Source of the DNA: Rhizobium sp. Q54
GTDB taxonomy: Bacteria > Pseudomonadota > Alphaproteobacteria > UBA2966 > CAIVPW01
DNA: 64,000 nucleotides
Assembly (NCBI GenBank): GCA_945947575.1
Contig: CAMEYM010000012.1
Location: forward strand, 26,951-90,950
Direction: 5' to 3'
Below the pieces are notes generated by a model that worked only from the letters and a program-made list of their open reading frames with translations, had not been told where the DNA came from and did not search any database. Of this stretch, positions 54,509 to 63,140 are shown in pieces (within the stretch, counting starts at the first letter, position 1; every line of letters begins with the position of its first letter). Both the position numbers and the translations under genes were made by a program.

Positions 54509-54718
54509 ATGTCGAGCGCGCGCGCTTTTTACTCGCCCCGCCAAAAGGTTCACCATCGCGATCGTGGCTGCGGTGCCGGCCAGACTCTTGCGCCCGAGGA
54601 GTTGCGCGCCGGCACGGGTGGCAAGGACCTGTGCCCGGAGTGCGCCGAGTTGGCGCGCGCCAAGAACGGCGGGCTCTTCGAGCATGTGTGCCTCGAACCT
54701 CAGCAGACCGTTAGGTAA
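54509..54718 (+). CDS. Small Cys-containing protein (69 aa), unknown function
   Basis: A strong AGGAGG ribosome-binding site lies 9 bases before the ATG at 54509. The product is basic at the N-terminus (FYSPRQKVHHRDRGCGAGQ) and has a CPEC motif (KDLCPECAELARAKNGG) with two further Cys, which could hold a metal ion. I do not recognise a family. Confidence 0.55.
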   Translation: MSSARAFYSPRQKVHHRDRGCGAGQTLAPEELRAGTGGKDLCPECAELARAKNGGLFEHVCLEPQQTVR

Positions 54719-54765
54719 GGATCGCCCGGACCGGACGGTGGGGACGGACGCGGCGTGGGCGAAGC

Positions 54766-55017
54766 CTAGTTGGGCTTCGTCTTCACGCGGCCGGCGGTGG
54801 CAATCGTCGCTTCGACGACCTCGCGCAGCAGGTTGGCCGCCTGCACGTCGCGTGCATCGCGCGAATCGTGGGCGCGATCTTCGACGATGGCGGCCAGTTG
54901 CCGCAGGCGGCGGGGTGCAAGGCGCCCGCTCTCGAGTTCATGCTCGATCAGGATGCGCACCAGCTTATAGGTGACGTTGACCGCTGTGCCGACGTCAATG
55001 CGCTCGCTGCGCGCCAT
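54766..55017 (-). CDS. Small helical protein (83 aa), unknown function
   Basis: A GGAGG five bases before the ATG at 55017 supports this start; an in-frame ATG 12 bases upstream is weaker. The sequence is soluble and helical with charged heptad-like spacing (LVRILIEHELESGRLAPRRL, then RDVQAANLLREVVEATI). No family is recognised. Confidence 0.55.
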   Translation of the reverse strand: MARSERIDVGTAVNVTYKLVRILIEHELESGRLAPRRLRQLAAIVEDRAHDSRDARDVQAANLLREVVEATIATAGRVKTKPN

Positions 55018-55150
55018 CCCAACCTCCAACTGCCGCGGCCCCGAGGCCGCTACGGCATTGATGGTGGCGTGGGAGAGGCGTGTCGCTGCCGCAAAGGGGG
55101 AAGCTGCTCTCGCAGACGGAAGAGGTCGTGCTGGACGAGGTAGGTCCTCC

Positions 55151-55417
55151 CTACTTCGCCAGCTTGGTCACGGTGTTGACATTGTCTGCCGTCGTGTAGC
55201 TGATGCTCACCATCACGCCCGGCGACAGCCAGCCCATATCGACGGTAGTGGGCACTTGGTAGGTGACCGCGTTGCAGATGCAATCACCCGGCATGGTCAC
55301 CTGAATGGTCCGCTTCTGGCGGTCCACGCCTTGGACCTCTCCGGTCAGGTCGGCGGCCAGCGCCACCCCGCTCACGGCCAAGACCAGGCCCGCAACCGCC
55401 GCCATCATCCGCTTCAT
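55151..55417 (-). CDS. Small secreted DUF1344-like protein
   Basis: This 88-residue protein has a signal peptide (MAAVAGLVLAVSGVALAAD) and a short all-beta domain: LTGEVQGVDRQKRTIQV, then YQVPTTVDMGWLSPGVMV and a terminal VTKLAK. The order of strands and the LxPGxxVxxxY pattern resemble DUF1344 proteins. The CIC motif in PGDCICNAV is unusual and could form a disulfide or bind metal. Function is unknown. Confidence 0.6.
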   Translation of the reverse strand: MKRMMAAVAGLVLAVSGVALAADLTGEVQGVDRQKRTIQVTMPGDCICNAVTYQVPTTVDMGWLSPGVMVSISYTTADNVNTVTKLAK

Positions 55418-55548
55418 CGATTTCTCCTAGTGAGTATCTCCGTTCCGGTCACCTTACCACGCTCCTTCCCCGGCGTGGCGAGAGGGGCGGAGGCCGTGCC
55501 CAGTGGCGGCACGGTCATGTCACACGGAGATCGACGGGCGACCGATAG

Positions 55549-56718
55549 CTACGGCAGCCACCCACGCGATGCGGGCGGCTGCACCTTCGGCGGCGGCGTG
55601 GCGCCCCCGCCGCGACGGCGCAGCATCGAGACGGCCTTCACCTGCGCATAGACCAGCTGTCCCTGGGTGAGTCCGAGCAACTCGAGCGAGCGCCGCGTCA
55701 CCCGCGCCAGCAGGCGCGCGCCGTCGCCTTCGTGTCCGAGCAACAACACGACGTTCACCTGGGCGTCGTCCAGCGGTCGCACTTCGACGATCCGCGCCGC
55801 TAGCACGTTGGTGATGGTCGTTTCCGAGGGGCGCGTCGCCGCCAAACTGACGTCCGCCGCGGCGATGCGCACGCGCCGGATGGTTCCGGGGTCGCCGATG
55901 CGGCCCGGCACCATCAACGTGGCGCCCGCGACGTTGACTTGGGTCAGCGAGTAGCGTGTGTCGAAGCTGCCGACCTCGGCGTCCAACATGGCGGAAGCGT
56001 CCGGTCGGCGCGCGCTCGGCAGGTTGACGTCCGTGAGCACCTCCTGCAGTGGGCCGCTCGCGGCGACCTTGCCGCGCTCCAACAGCACGATCGAGTCGGC
56101 GAGCCGCTGCACCTCGGACATGTCGTGGCTGACATACAGCATCGGGATAGACAGTCGTTCGTGCAGGGTCTCGAGGTACGGGAGGATCTCGTCCTTGCTG
56201 TTGAGGTCCAATGCCGCGAGTGGCTCGTCCATCAGCAGGAGCTGCGGTTGCGACAGCAGCGCGCGACCGATCGCGACGCGCTGGCGCTCGCCGCCGGATA
56301 GGTTGGCCGGTGCGCGGTCCATCAGCCGGTCGAGTCCGAGGAAGGACACCACATCGGACTCGCTGATGATCTCGCGCGTCCCGGCGTTGCGCGCGCGTTG
56401 CTGGCCGTAGCGCAGATTGTCGCGCACGGACAGATGCGCGAACAGGCTTGCCTCCTGGAAGACGTAGCCGATGGGGCGTTCGTGGGTACGGCGGAAGGTG
56501 CGCGTCGCATCGTCTTGCCAGACGCTGCCGCCCACCGACAGCCTGCCGGGCAGCCGCTGCAGCCCTGCGATGCAACGCAGGATCGTCGTCTTGCCGCTGC
56601 CGGACGCTCCGAACAGCGCAGTCAGACCATGCATGGGCGCCGTGAAGGCGACGTCCAGGTGGAACGCGCCGACATTGCCGGTGTAGCGCGCGACGATGGC
56701 TTCCTCGGCGCCGCTCAT
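55549..56718 (-). CDS. modC: Molybdate ABC transporter ATP-binding protein
   Basis: ModC powers molybdate uptake. The 389-residue protein has Walker [13 protein letters not shown], signature [19 protein letters not shown] and Walker [14 protein letters not shown], followed by a C-terminal MOP-like molybdate-binding regulatory domain ([20 protein letters not shown]). The extreme C-terminus is a Gly/Pro-rich tail. It starts with a 4-base overlap with modB. Confidence 0.95.
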   Translation of the reverse strand: MSGAEEAIVARYTGNVGAFHLDVAFTAPMHGLTALFGASGSGKTTILRCIAGLQRLPGRLSVGGSVWQDDATRTFRRTHERPIGYVFQEASLFAHLSVRDNLRYGQQRARNAGTREIISESDVVSFLGLDRLMDRAPANLSGGERQRVAIGRALLSQPQLLLMDEPLAALDLNSKDEILPYLETLHERLSIPMLYVSHDMSEVQRLADSIVLLERGKVAASGPLQEVLTDVNLPSARRPDASAMLDAEVGSFDTRYSLTQVNVAGATLMVPGRIGDPGTIRRVRIAAADVSLAATRPSETTITNVLAARIVEVRPLDDAQVNVVLLLGHEGDGARLLARVTRRSLELLGLTQGQLVYAQVKAVSMLRRRGGGATPPPKVQPPASRGWLP

Positions 56719-57401
56719 CCGCCGCGCAGGCGGCCGATCCGCTTCTCCAGCACGAACATCGTCAGGATGACGACGAACGAGAACACCACCATGCCGCCTG
56801 CGATCCAGTGCGCCTCGGACCAGCGCAGGGTGTTGACGTAGTCGAAGATGGCCACCGACAGCGTGCGCGTGCGTCCTGGGATGTTGCCGCCGAGCATGAG
56901 GACGACGCCGAACTCACCGACGGTGTGGGCGAATCCGAGCACGGCGCCCGTAAGAAAGCCGGGGCGGGCGAGGGGCACCGCCACCGACCAGAACGTGTCC
57001 CACGGCGACGCGCGCAAGGTCGCAGCCACCTCGAGCGGACGGTTGCCGAATGCCTCGAAGGCGTTCCGGATCGGCTGGACGACGAACGGCATCGAGAAGA
57101 GTACCGAGCCGAACAACAGGCCGAAGAAGGTGAAGGCGAACGTGCGCAGTCCGAACAGGGGCGCCACCGCGCCGCCCGGTCCGAACGGTCCTAGGAAGAG
57201 GAGAAGGTAGAAGCCGAGCACGGTCGGGGGCAGGACCAGCGGCAGCGCGACGACGGCGGCGACCGCCTCCTTCCAGCGAGCGCGCGAGCGCGCCAGCCAC
57301 CAGGCGATCGGCGTGCCCACCACCAACAGCACCAAGGTGGTGGTGGCAGACAGCTCCAGCGTCAGCCGGATCGCCGGCCACAACTCGCTCCACAATGGCA
57401 C
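56715..57401 (-). CDS. modB: Molybdate ABC transporter permease
   Basis: ModB is the membrane channel of the molybdate importer. The 228-residue protein has about five helices and the EAA-type loop [20 protein letters not shown], then [20 protein letters not shown]. It overlaps modC by 4 bases and follows modA, consistent with one modABC transcript. Confidence 0.95.
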   Translation of the reverse strand: MPLWSELWPAIRLTLELSATTTLVLLVVGTPIAWWLARSRARWKEAVAAVVALPLVLPPTVLGFYLLLFLGPFGPGGAVAPLFGLRTFAFTFFGLLFGSVLFSMPFVVQPIRNAFEAFGNRPLEVAATLRASPWDTFWSVAVPLARPGFLTGAVLGFAHTVGEFGVVLMLGGNIPGRTRTLSVAIFDYVNTLRWSEAHWIAGGMVVFSFVVILTMFVLEKRIGRLRGG

Positions 57402-57453
57402 GCGCTAGACCCCCTGGGCGCCTGAGCGAATGGTACAGGCGGGCGCCGGCGAG

Positions 57454-58200
57454 TTACATGCCCTTGGCATAGCCGTACTTCTCCATCACGGCGATCGCCT
57501 CCGGCGACTTCAGGAAATCCAGGAACGCGCGCGCGGCGGTGGAATTGGCGCCAGCGCGGGTCAGCACGGCGTCCTGGCGGATCGGAGTGTACAGGTTGTC
57601 CGGCACGACCCAACGCGAGCCGCCGGACACGGCGACGACCTGCGACATGCCCACGAAACCAAGCTCGGCGTTGCCGGTGTCGATGAACTGATACGTCTGC
57701 GCGATGTTGTCGCCCTGCACGATCTTCGGCTGCAGCGCCGCCAGTACGTTCAGGCTGCGCAGGACCTCCATCGCCGCCGCGCCGTACGGCGCTGCCGTGG
57801 GATTGGCGAGGGCGATCTTCTGAAAGGTTCCCGCGCGCAGGCCCGCTTCGCTCGCGACGTTTGCCGCCTTGGAGAACAGGACCAGCCTGCCGACCGCGTA
57901 GGTGAATTGCGTCCCGGCGACCGCGTTCCTCTCGTCGATGGCGCGCTTGGCGGTGACTTGGTCCGCCGACAGGAACACTTGGAACGGAGCTCCTTGGGTG
58001 ATCTGCGTGTACAGGGCTCCGGTCGCGCCGAAGCTGAAGAGGGGCTTGTGGCCCGTGCGCTGTTCGAAGGCGCGCCCGATCTCATTGGCCGCGTCGGTGA
58101 AGTTGGCGGCCACCGCGACCGGAACGTCCACCGCCCGGGCGGAGGTTGCACCGAGCCCAAGAACTGCGGCGAGTGCCGCGCCAGCAATCGCTCTCCACAT
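57454..58200 (-). CDS. modA: Molybdate ABC transporter substrate-binding protein
   Basis: ModA is the periplasmic molybdate-binding protein. The 248-residue product has a signal peptide (AGAALAAVLGLGATSARA), the VAVAANFTDAANEIGRAFEQ start of the mature domain and SFGATGALYTQITQGAPFQV, which supplies the oxyanion-binding Ser/Gly residues, then LSADQ. The ATG at 58200 follows a purine-rich GGTGGGGA; another ATG 33 bases upstream is possible. An operator-like palindrome precedes it. Confidence 0.94.
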   Translation of the reverse strand: MWRAIAGAALAAVLGLGATSARAVDVPVAVAANFTDAANEIGRAFEQRTGHKPLFSFGATGALYTQITQGAPFQVFLSADQVTAKRAIDERNAVAGTQFTYAVGRLVLFSKAANVASEAGLRAGTFQKIALANPTAAPYGAAAMEVLRSLNVLAALQPKIVQGDNIAQTYQFIDTGNAELGFVGMSQVVAVSGGSRWVVPDNLYTPIRQDAVLTRAGANSTAARAFLDFLKSPEAIAVMEKYGYAKGM

Positions 58201-58213
58201 TGTCGTTCCCCAC

Positions 58214-58237
58214 CGATATGTTTCTCGTGACATAACG
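58214..58237 (-). promoter_or_regulatory. Candidate ModE operator upstream of modA
   Basis: CGTTATGT and ACATATCG, read on the minus strand, form an imperfect inverted repeat with an 8-base spacer. ModE sites are inverted repeats containing CGTTATAT-like halves, and the repressor gene is adjacent, so this is a reasonable operator candidate. Confidence 0.45.
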
Positions 58238-58277
58238 GTACGGTATGCGCGCCGGCGGACCGCGGCAAGCGATATTT

Positions 58278-58634
58278 TCAGTTGGACATATCGGAAAGCA
58301 GGCGCTTGAGGCCGCGCAACTCGGCGGCGATCGCCTTGGCGCTGAGCGCCTCCATGCGCCGATAGCGGCGCAGCACCTCCTCGCCGACCGGTGTGAGCAC
58401 GGCGCCGCCGTGACTCTTGCCGCCGCGACTGGCGGCCACCAGAGGCTCCTTGAAGCAGGCGTTCATCGTCTCGACGAGCAGCCAGGCGCGCTTGTAGCTC
58501 ATGCCCATGCGCCGTCCGGCCGCCGCGATCGAGCCCGTGTCGCGCACGCCTTCGAGGATGTCGGCCTTGCCGGGCCCGATGGCGATGTCGGGCTCGAGCA
58601 CGATGCGCAGCCGGGACTGGGTCTTGGAGGGCAT
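58278..58634 (-). CDS. modE: ModE-type molybdenum-dependent transcriptional regulator (DNA-binding domain only)
   Basis: This 118-residue protein has the ModE/LysR-type winged helix: ADILEGVRDTGSIAAAGRRM, then GMSYKRAWLLVETMN and GGKSHGGAVLTPVGEEVLRR. The C-terminal molybdate-binding MOP domains of E. coli ModE are absent, as in many alphaproteobacterial short ModE proteins, so molybdate sensing must occur in another way. It stands 77 bases upstream of modA in the same direction. Confidence 0.88.
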   Translation of the reverse strand: MPSKTQSRLRIVLEPDIAIGPGKADILEGVRDTGSIAAAGRRMGMSYKRAWLLVETMNACFKEPLVAASRGGKSHGGAVLTPVGEEVLRRYRRMEALSAKAIAAELRGLKRLLSDMSN

Positions 58635-58802
58635 GGTCGCTACCGCATTGGCGGATGGGGTGTCTGCCGCCGGTCAATCAAAACCGCAGCAATCCAGCCG
58701 ATTTTGGACGCGGCGATCCGGCCAACCCACGTCCTGACCCACGTGACGCGCCGCGTCGTCTCGATTGATGTACCGTACGCGCCGGAACGAGTCTGTACCT
58801 AC

Positions 58803-59315
58803 ATGGCGGGGCCGGCGAGTCCACACAAGACGGGGCGACGTGCATCGGGGACCCGGTACACGGATGCCCAGCTAGGGCGCATTGGCGCGCTGGTGGCGTC
58901 GCCACCTACGCCGAAATTGGTGCGGCGCCTACGCGCCCAACTCATCGCTCTGATCAAAGCCACCGGCGCCGGGCACTTCGGCGACGTGCGCACGCGGCTC
59001 TTTCTTGAGTTCGCCGATGAGGAGGCAAAGACCTCGCCCGCCTCGAAACGCGCGCGCGGCCGGCCGGCGAAAGACCTGCCGACGACCCTGTTGTGGGCGC
59101 TCGCTGACATCTACGCCAGTAACTCGCGCTGGCGGTGGGCGTCGAACGAGTTGCCGCACGCCGCCAACTCCAAGTTCATTCGCTTTTGTGCGGGCGCGCT
59201 GGAGCCGTTCTTCGGTCTCGGCGACGTGACGCCGTCGGCACTGGGGAAGCGGTGGGCGAGGCTCAAGCAGTGCGAGCGCGACGCAGAAAATGAGGTTGTC
59301 GCCAAGGTCCCATAA
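58803..59315 (+). CDS. Accessory-region protein of unknown function
   Basis: From the ATG at 58803 the 170-residue protein is basic and helical, with VRRLRAQLIALIKATGAGHF, a KRARGRPAKDLP segment like an AT-hook, and WRWASNELPHAANSKFIRF. The style is that of plasmid or phage satellite proteins. The stop codon lies in the left arm of a 13-bp inverted repeat. No family is recognised. Confidence 0.6.
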   Translation: MAGPASPHKTGRRASGTRYTDAQLGRIGALVASPPTPKLVRRLRAQLIALIKATGAGHFGDVRTRLFLEFADEEAKTSPASKRARGRPAKDLPTTLLWALADIYASNSRWRWASNELPHAANSKFIRFCAGALEPFFGLGDVTPSALGKRWARLKQCERDAENEVVAKVP

Positions 59316-59376
59316 TTCAGCGGGAGCCACCGACGACACCGGCAGCGTCAGTTCTTAGTGCCCGAATTATGGGACC
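59306..59376. repeat. 13-bp perfect inverted repeat with a 45-base centre
   Basis: GGTCCCATAATTC (59306-59318) and GAATTATGGGACC (59364-59376) are exact inverses. GGG and CCC next to the arms could extend pairing. It lies between the unknown gene and the AlpA-type gene and could be a terminator, an operator or a small inverted-repeat element. Confidence 0.75.
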
Positions 59377-59439
59377 ATGACGTTGTCCGCCTGCGCGCGT
59401 ATTCCACCCCGAGTGAACCTCGGTGGATGGAGCGAGCCA

Positions 59440-59658
59440 ATGACGAACACCGACAGCATCCTGCGCGAGCCGGATGTGAAGCGCCGCACGGGCCTGAGCC
59501 GCACGACGCGCTGGGCAATGGTGCGCAAGGGCACGTTCCCTAAGCCCGTGAAGCTGACGGCCAAGGCGATCGGCTGGCGCGAGAGCGAGATCGACGCCTG
59601 GGTCGCCTCGCGCGCCGCCGCTCCGCATACCGCCACACGAACCAAGGCATCCTCATGA
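59440..59658 (+). CDS. AlpA-family phage regulatory protein
   Basis: The 72-residue protein matches AlpA/Cox-like winged-helix regulators: ILREPDVKRRTGLSRTTRWA, then VRKGTFPKPVKLTAKAIGWR and ESEIDAWVASRA. Such proteins control excision and expression of P4-like satellites and prophages. The ATG at 59440 is chosen; an upstream ATG at 59377 lies at the end of the inverted repeat. It overlaps the next gene by 4 bases. Confidence 0.88.
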   Translation: MTNTDSILREPDVKRRTGLSRTTRWAMVRKGTFPKPVKLTAKAIGWRESEIDAWVASRAAAPHTATRTKASS

Positions 59659-61937
59659 GCGGTGTTTCGGTGTCCCCCTACGCCGCAGTCGGCCAGCGCT
59701 ACATCGAGCGCGGCTTCTCTGCCATCCCCATCGTCCCCGGCGAGAAGCGGCCCGGAGAATTCAAGGGCGGTGAATGGCGCGGGATGTATGATTGGGCGCG
59801 GTTCTGCGACCGCATGCCGTCGCACTTCGAGACCGATATTTGGAGCGGATGGCCGGACGCAGGTGTGTGCGTCGCGCTCGGCAAGATCAGCAACCTCACC
59901 GCGATCGACTTCGACTACGGCAGCGACTCGGTGCGCGCCGCGTTGGAGGCGCTTTTTCCGCCGTCGCCGGTGCGCAAGACCGGCGCCAAGGGGTACACCG
60001 CGTTCTACCAAGGTCACGCACTCGAGTCGCGGAAGTTCATCGTCGACAAGCAGTCAGTCATCGAGGTGCTGGCACACGGCAAGCAAACAGTCCTGCCGCC
60101 GACGGTCCACCCCGACGGCATGCCGTACCGCTGGATCACCCAAGAGACGCTGGAGAGCATGACGGCCGGCGAGCTTCCGACGCTGCCGCTAGACCTGCAC
60201 GAGCAGATCGCGCGCACGCTGTCACCGTTTCAGACCGACGAAGACCGCGGCGCGCCTACGCCGCGCGCGTTTCAACAGGCGGCGGAGGGCTCCTATTGGC
60301 GCGAGGTGAACGACCGCGCCATGGCCGACTTCTCGACATGGGTGCAGGAGCTATTTCCGTACGCCAAGCCGAGTTCGCGGGGCACCTACCGCGTCATCGC
60401 GCATTGGCGAGACTGCGAGAAGCCAAACGTGTCGATCCATGTCGAAGGGATCACCGATTGGGGCCTCGGCAAGGACATGACGCCTATCGATCTCGTCATG
60501 GCCGCAACGCACAGCGATCTCGAAGCAGCAACAATGTGGCTCAAGGATAGGGTGGGAATGCCAACGCTGGCCGCATTGCCGATTATGGCGATGAAGTCGA
60601 TGACGCAGGAGAAACCAGCGCCAGCCGAGAAGGCTGACGACAACGCGACGGTCGGTGAGGCCCCACCGCCGCCGCCTGAGCGTCCGGCTTCGCCGGCACC
60701 GGCTGGCTTCTTTAAGATCGAGGGCGCGCTCGGACAGCTTGTTGACTACATCAACAAGACGTCGCGCCGGCCGCAGCCGGTTCTCGCGGTCGGCGCCGCG
60801 CTCTGCGCTATCGGCGCACTCATGGGGCGCAAGTACAGCAGCCCGACCAACCTACGCTCCAACCTCTATGCGATCTCGGTGGCCGACTCGGGCGCCGGTA
60901 AGAACCATGCCCGCGAGGTGATCGACCGCGTTCTGCGCACGGCTGGGCTAAGCGCCTACATCGGGGGCAACAAGATCGCCTCAGGCGCCGGATTGTTGAG
61001 CGCGTGCACGCGCCATCCGGCGATCTTGTTCATGCAGGATGAGTTCGGCCAATTCCTATCGGCGATCACTGATCGTAAGCGCAGTCCAAAGCACGTTGTC
61101 GAAATTGTGGACTTGCTGACCGAACTCTTCACGACGGCCGCCTCAACCTTTCGCGGGACTGAGTACGCCGACCAACGCGAACGCCCTCGGCAAGACATCA
61201 TCAATCCATGCGTCTGCGTTTACGGAACGACTACTCCGCAATCACTGTGGCCCTCATTGTCATCCGCCAATGCCATTGATGGATCGCTGGCGCGCTTCTT
61301 GTTGTTTGAGACCGATGACAGCTATCCCGCTTCGCGCACCTCGGAAAACGGACCGCCGCCGCGGGATCTTGTCGATCTTCTGAAACGCATTGCGTCTCGC
61401 GAGGGAAACGTTGCGGACGTCCTCGCTGGTGACGCTGAGCCGCCCGCGCCGATTGTGGTGCCGTATACGAGCGACGCCGACCAGCAAATTAGGGAGTTCG
61501 AGGACGCTTGCGTCCAAAGGCTTCGAGGGGCCGCAGGCTCCAAATTCTCCGCGGTCCTCGCGCGGCAGCTCGAACTGACAATCAAGGTCGCATTGATCAG
61601 CGCTGTCGGTCGCAATCCAGAACAGCCGCAAATCGACGCCACTGATCTTGGGTGGGCGCGAATTGTTGTTGAGCGCAGCGTTGACCGCATGGTGGACGGG
61701 ATCGACCGCTTCGTTGCGGACAATGACGATGAAAGCAAGGTCAAGGTCGTTCTTGAGATCATCCGAGCCGCAGGTCCGCGAGGAATAGATGGCACTGCAC
61801 TTTCCCGGAAGACGCAAAGCGTAGCGCGTCACAGAGCTTGGATACTGAAAGAACTCATTGATTCCAAACAGGTCCAAGAGGACAAACTACCCGGCAAAAC
61901 GTGCCCCACGAAAATCTATACGGCGACCGCATCATGA
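59655..61937 (+). CDS. Prim-pol/helicase-like replication protein of a mobile element
   Basis: The 760-residue protein has an N-terminal bifunctional primase-polymerase-type domain (RYIERGFSAIPIVPGEKRPG, then GVCVALGKISNLTAIDFDYG, with the acidic IDFDYG typical of prim-pol metal sites), a linker, and a C-terminal DUF3987-like ATPase with Walker-A-like SVADSGAGKNHARE, acidic AILFMQDEFGQFL and PCVCVYGTTTPQSL. This architecture is common for the replication gene of satellites and integrative plasmids. It follows the AlpA gene with a 4-base overlap. Confidence 0.82.
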   Translation: MSGVSVSPYAAVGQRYIERGFSAIPIVPGEKRPGEFKGGEWRGMYDWARFCDRMPSHFETDIWSGWPDAGVCVALGKISNLTAIDFDYGSDSVRAALEALFPPSPVRKTGAKGYTAFYQGHALESRKFIVDKQSVIEVLAHGKQTVLPPTVHPDGMPYRWITQETLESMTAGELPTLPLDLHEQIARTLSPFQTDEDRGAPTPRAFQQAAEGSYWREVNDRAMADFSTWVQELFPYAKPSSRGTYRVIAHWRDCEKPNVSIHVEGITDWGLGKDMTPIDLVMAATHSDLEAATMWLKDRVGMPTLAALPIMAMKSMTQEKPAPAEKADDNATVGEAPPPPPERPASPAPAGFFKIEGALGQLVDYINKTSRRPQPVLAVGAALCAIGALMGRKYSSPTNLRSNLYAISVADSGAGKNHAREVIDRVLRTAGLSAYIGGNKIASGAGLLSACTRHPAILFMQDEFGQFLSAITDRKRSPKHVVEIVDLLTELFTTAASTFRGTEYADQRERPRQDIINPCVCVYGTTTPQSLWPSLSSANAIDGSLARFLLFETDDSYPASRTSENGPPPRDLVDLLKRIASREGNVADVLAGDAEPPAPIVVPYTSDADQQIREFEDACVQRLRGAAGSKFSAVLARQLELTIKVALISAVGRNPEQPQIDATDLGWARIVVERSVDRMVDGIDRFVADNDDESKVKVVLEIIRAAGPRGIDGTALSRKTQSVARHRAWILKELIDSKQVQEDKLPGKTCPTKIYTATAS

Positions 61938-61971
61938 ATATTCAGGGGCTCGGACGAGCGCCGACGAACCA

Positions 61972-62154
61972 GAAGAATTCAACTCTTCAAGTGAAACGCC
62001 CCTCTATTGCGGTCCAGACAAGGGCGCTCTCCTGTTGGGCAGGGTACACAGGGGAAGAATTCAACTCTTCAAGTGAAGAACCCCTTCTTTTGCGTTCCGG
62101 ACACAAAGGGGCTCTCGTGTTGGGTCGGAGACACAGAGGAAGAGTTGAATTCTT
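61972..62154. repeat. Tandem structured repeat (two units plus an inverted flank)
   Basis: A 24-base sequence (61972-61995) is repeated exactly at 62054-62077, 82 bases on, and 16 bases of it recur inverted at 62139-62154. Between copies, 58- and 61-base spacers can be aligned; each can form a C/G-rich hairpin and then a second one with a TGTTGGG-containing turn. In the second hairpin a C-G pair in unit 1 is a G-C pair in unit 2. No frame across the units looks like a protein. Confidence 0.65.
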
Positions 62155-62193
62155 GAAGAGTTCCCTTTCAACCTCCCCTTGGCGGCGAGGCAG

Positions 62194-62454
62194 ATGATCA
62201 GCATGACCTGCGAATGGTGCGGCCAGATGTTCCAACCCCGGCTGGCGGGTGGCGCGCCGGCGCGATTTCTGTTGCGGCGCGCATCGCACTGCGCATTTCG
62301 CAGCGGCGAGGCGCTACGGCGATTCGCGGTCCGGGAGGGGCGGATCACCGTCAGGGACTTGAAATCGGCCGCCACCCAGCGTGCACGCTGCTCTGAGGGC
62401 GCTCCGGTGCGTGACAAACTACATGCCGGGGACCGGCGATCGCGCCAGAGGTGA
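62194..62454 (+). CDS. Small zinc-finger-like phage protein, probably decaying
   Basis: The 86-residue frame starts MTCEWCGQMFQPRLAGG (after MIS) and continues to ALRRFAVREGRITVRDLKS. This resembles, from memory, a widespread small prophage protein with a CxxC-(x)n-RFCxxxC zinc ribbon and a C-terminal CTL ending. Here RF is followed by LLRRASHC, while the neighbouring frame reads CCGA at that spot, and the end GRHPACTLL is found one frame away. So it looks frame-damaged in two places. Confidence 0.5.
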   Translation: MISMTCEWCGQMFQPRLAGGAPARFLLRRASHCAFRSGEALRRFAVREGRITVRDLKSAATQRARCSEGAPVRDKLHAGDRRSRQR

Positions 62455-62464
62455 GATAGATCAA

Positions 62465-62770
62465 TCACCCCCCCTGATATCCTGCGTCTCGAAGAACAGC
62501 TGCGTTGATCATCGTCTGCTGCGCCACCTTAGCAATGTGGTTCGCGTCGCCAGGCACCCCCTTTACCGCCAGGTCCAGCACGGACTCGAGCAGCCGCGTG
62601 CTGCTGTCGAGTTCAGCTGCTAGTCGTACCGCCCGCGCCAAGAATTCCGCCTTGCCAGGTGCACTCTGACTTAGCTCCATGATCAGCTGCAACATTCCGG
62701 GCCAGCGGCTGGCCCAGTCAGGTAGCTGATCCCCGCCCGCCTCGTCAGTGGTTTCTCTTTCGCTACTCAT
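62465..62770 (-). CDS. Protein of unknown function (101 aa)
   Basis: From the ATG at 62770 the product is soluble and mostly helical: WASRWPGMLQLIMELSQSAP, then FLARAVRLAAELDSSTRLLE and NHIAKVAQQTMINAAVLRDA. It lies downstream of the small membrane protein and DUF499 genes on the same strand, 172 bases away, and that gap shows no feature. Confidence 0.55.
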   Translation of the reverse strand: MSSERETTDEAGGDQLPDWASRWPGMLQLIMELSQSAPGKAEFLARAVRLAAELDSSTRLLESVLDLAVKGVPGDANHIAKVAQQTMINAAVLRDAGYQGG

Positions 62771-62942
62771 TGCATAGAACCTCTTGCGAACTTCAGCGCG
62801 GCGGGCCGGAGCCCCAAGGCCCCCGATCGAGGCAGAAAACGGAGACCGAGGCGGGTAGAGGTGCGTATATGTCCCGCTCGATAGGATACCGCCCACGATC
62901 GCGCAGCCGGGGGCAGCATCTTGCCACGTAGATGTCGAGCGC

Positions 62943-63140
62943 TTAGCCCGTGAACATGTCGCGAAGAGCGAAGACGCCCACTGCGCCCAGCAGTCCAGCC
63001 CCAAGCACGAGTTTGGAGGGCACGACGTCCGCAAAGAAGAGCAGGTCCACCACAAGCCATCCCGCCGCGCCAAGTGCAGCAGAGCCCATCGCACCCATCA
63101 GAGCGCGGCGCCAGACAGGCATCCTCGGCGGGGCTTTCAT
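62943..63140 (-). CDS. Small two-helix membrane protein (65 aa)
   Basis: The product has two hydrophobic segments (MGSAALGAAGWLVVDLLFFA and LVLGAGLLGAVGVFAL). Its start overlaps the DUF499 stop by 4 bases (ATGA), so it is translationally coupled to that gene. No family is recognised. Confidence 0.6.
   Translation of the reverse strand: MKAPPRMPVWRRALMGAMGSAALGAAGWLVVDLLFFADVVPSKLVLGAGLLGAVGVFALRDMFTG

Noticed and set aside
58245..58802. Upstream extension of the 58803 gene to 356 residues.
   Set aside because: The extension runs antisense to modE and has no domain character; the ATG at 58803 gives a sensible protein.
61972..62154. CRISPR array.
   Set aside because: There are only two full repeats, the spacers are related to each other rather than unique, and no cas gene is near.
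61901..62197. A protein encoded across the tandem repeat.
   Set aside because: The two repeat units would be translated in different frames, and the conserved feature is base pairing rather than codons.
62214..62396. A separate small gene in the second frame over the zinc-ribbon gene.
   Set aside because: Only its last residues (ACTLL) look like the family; its start has no ribosome-binding site and it removes the CEWC motif.
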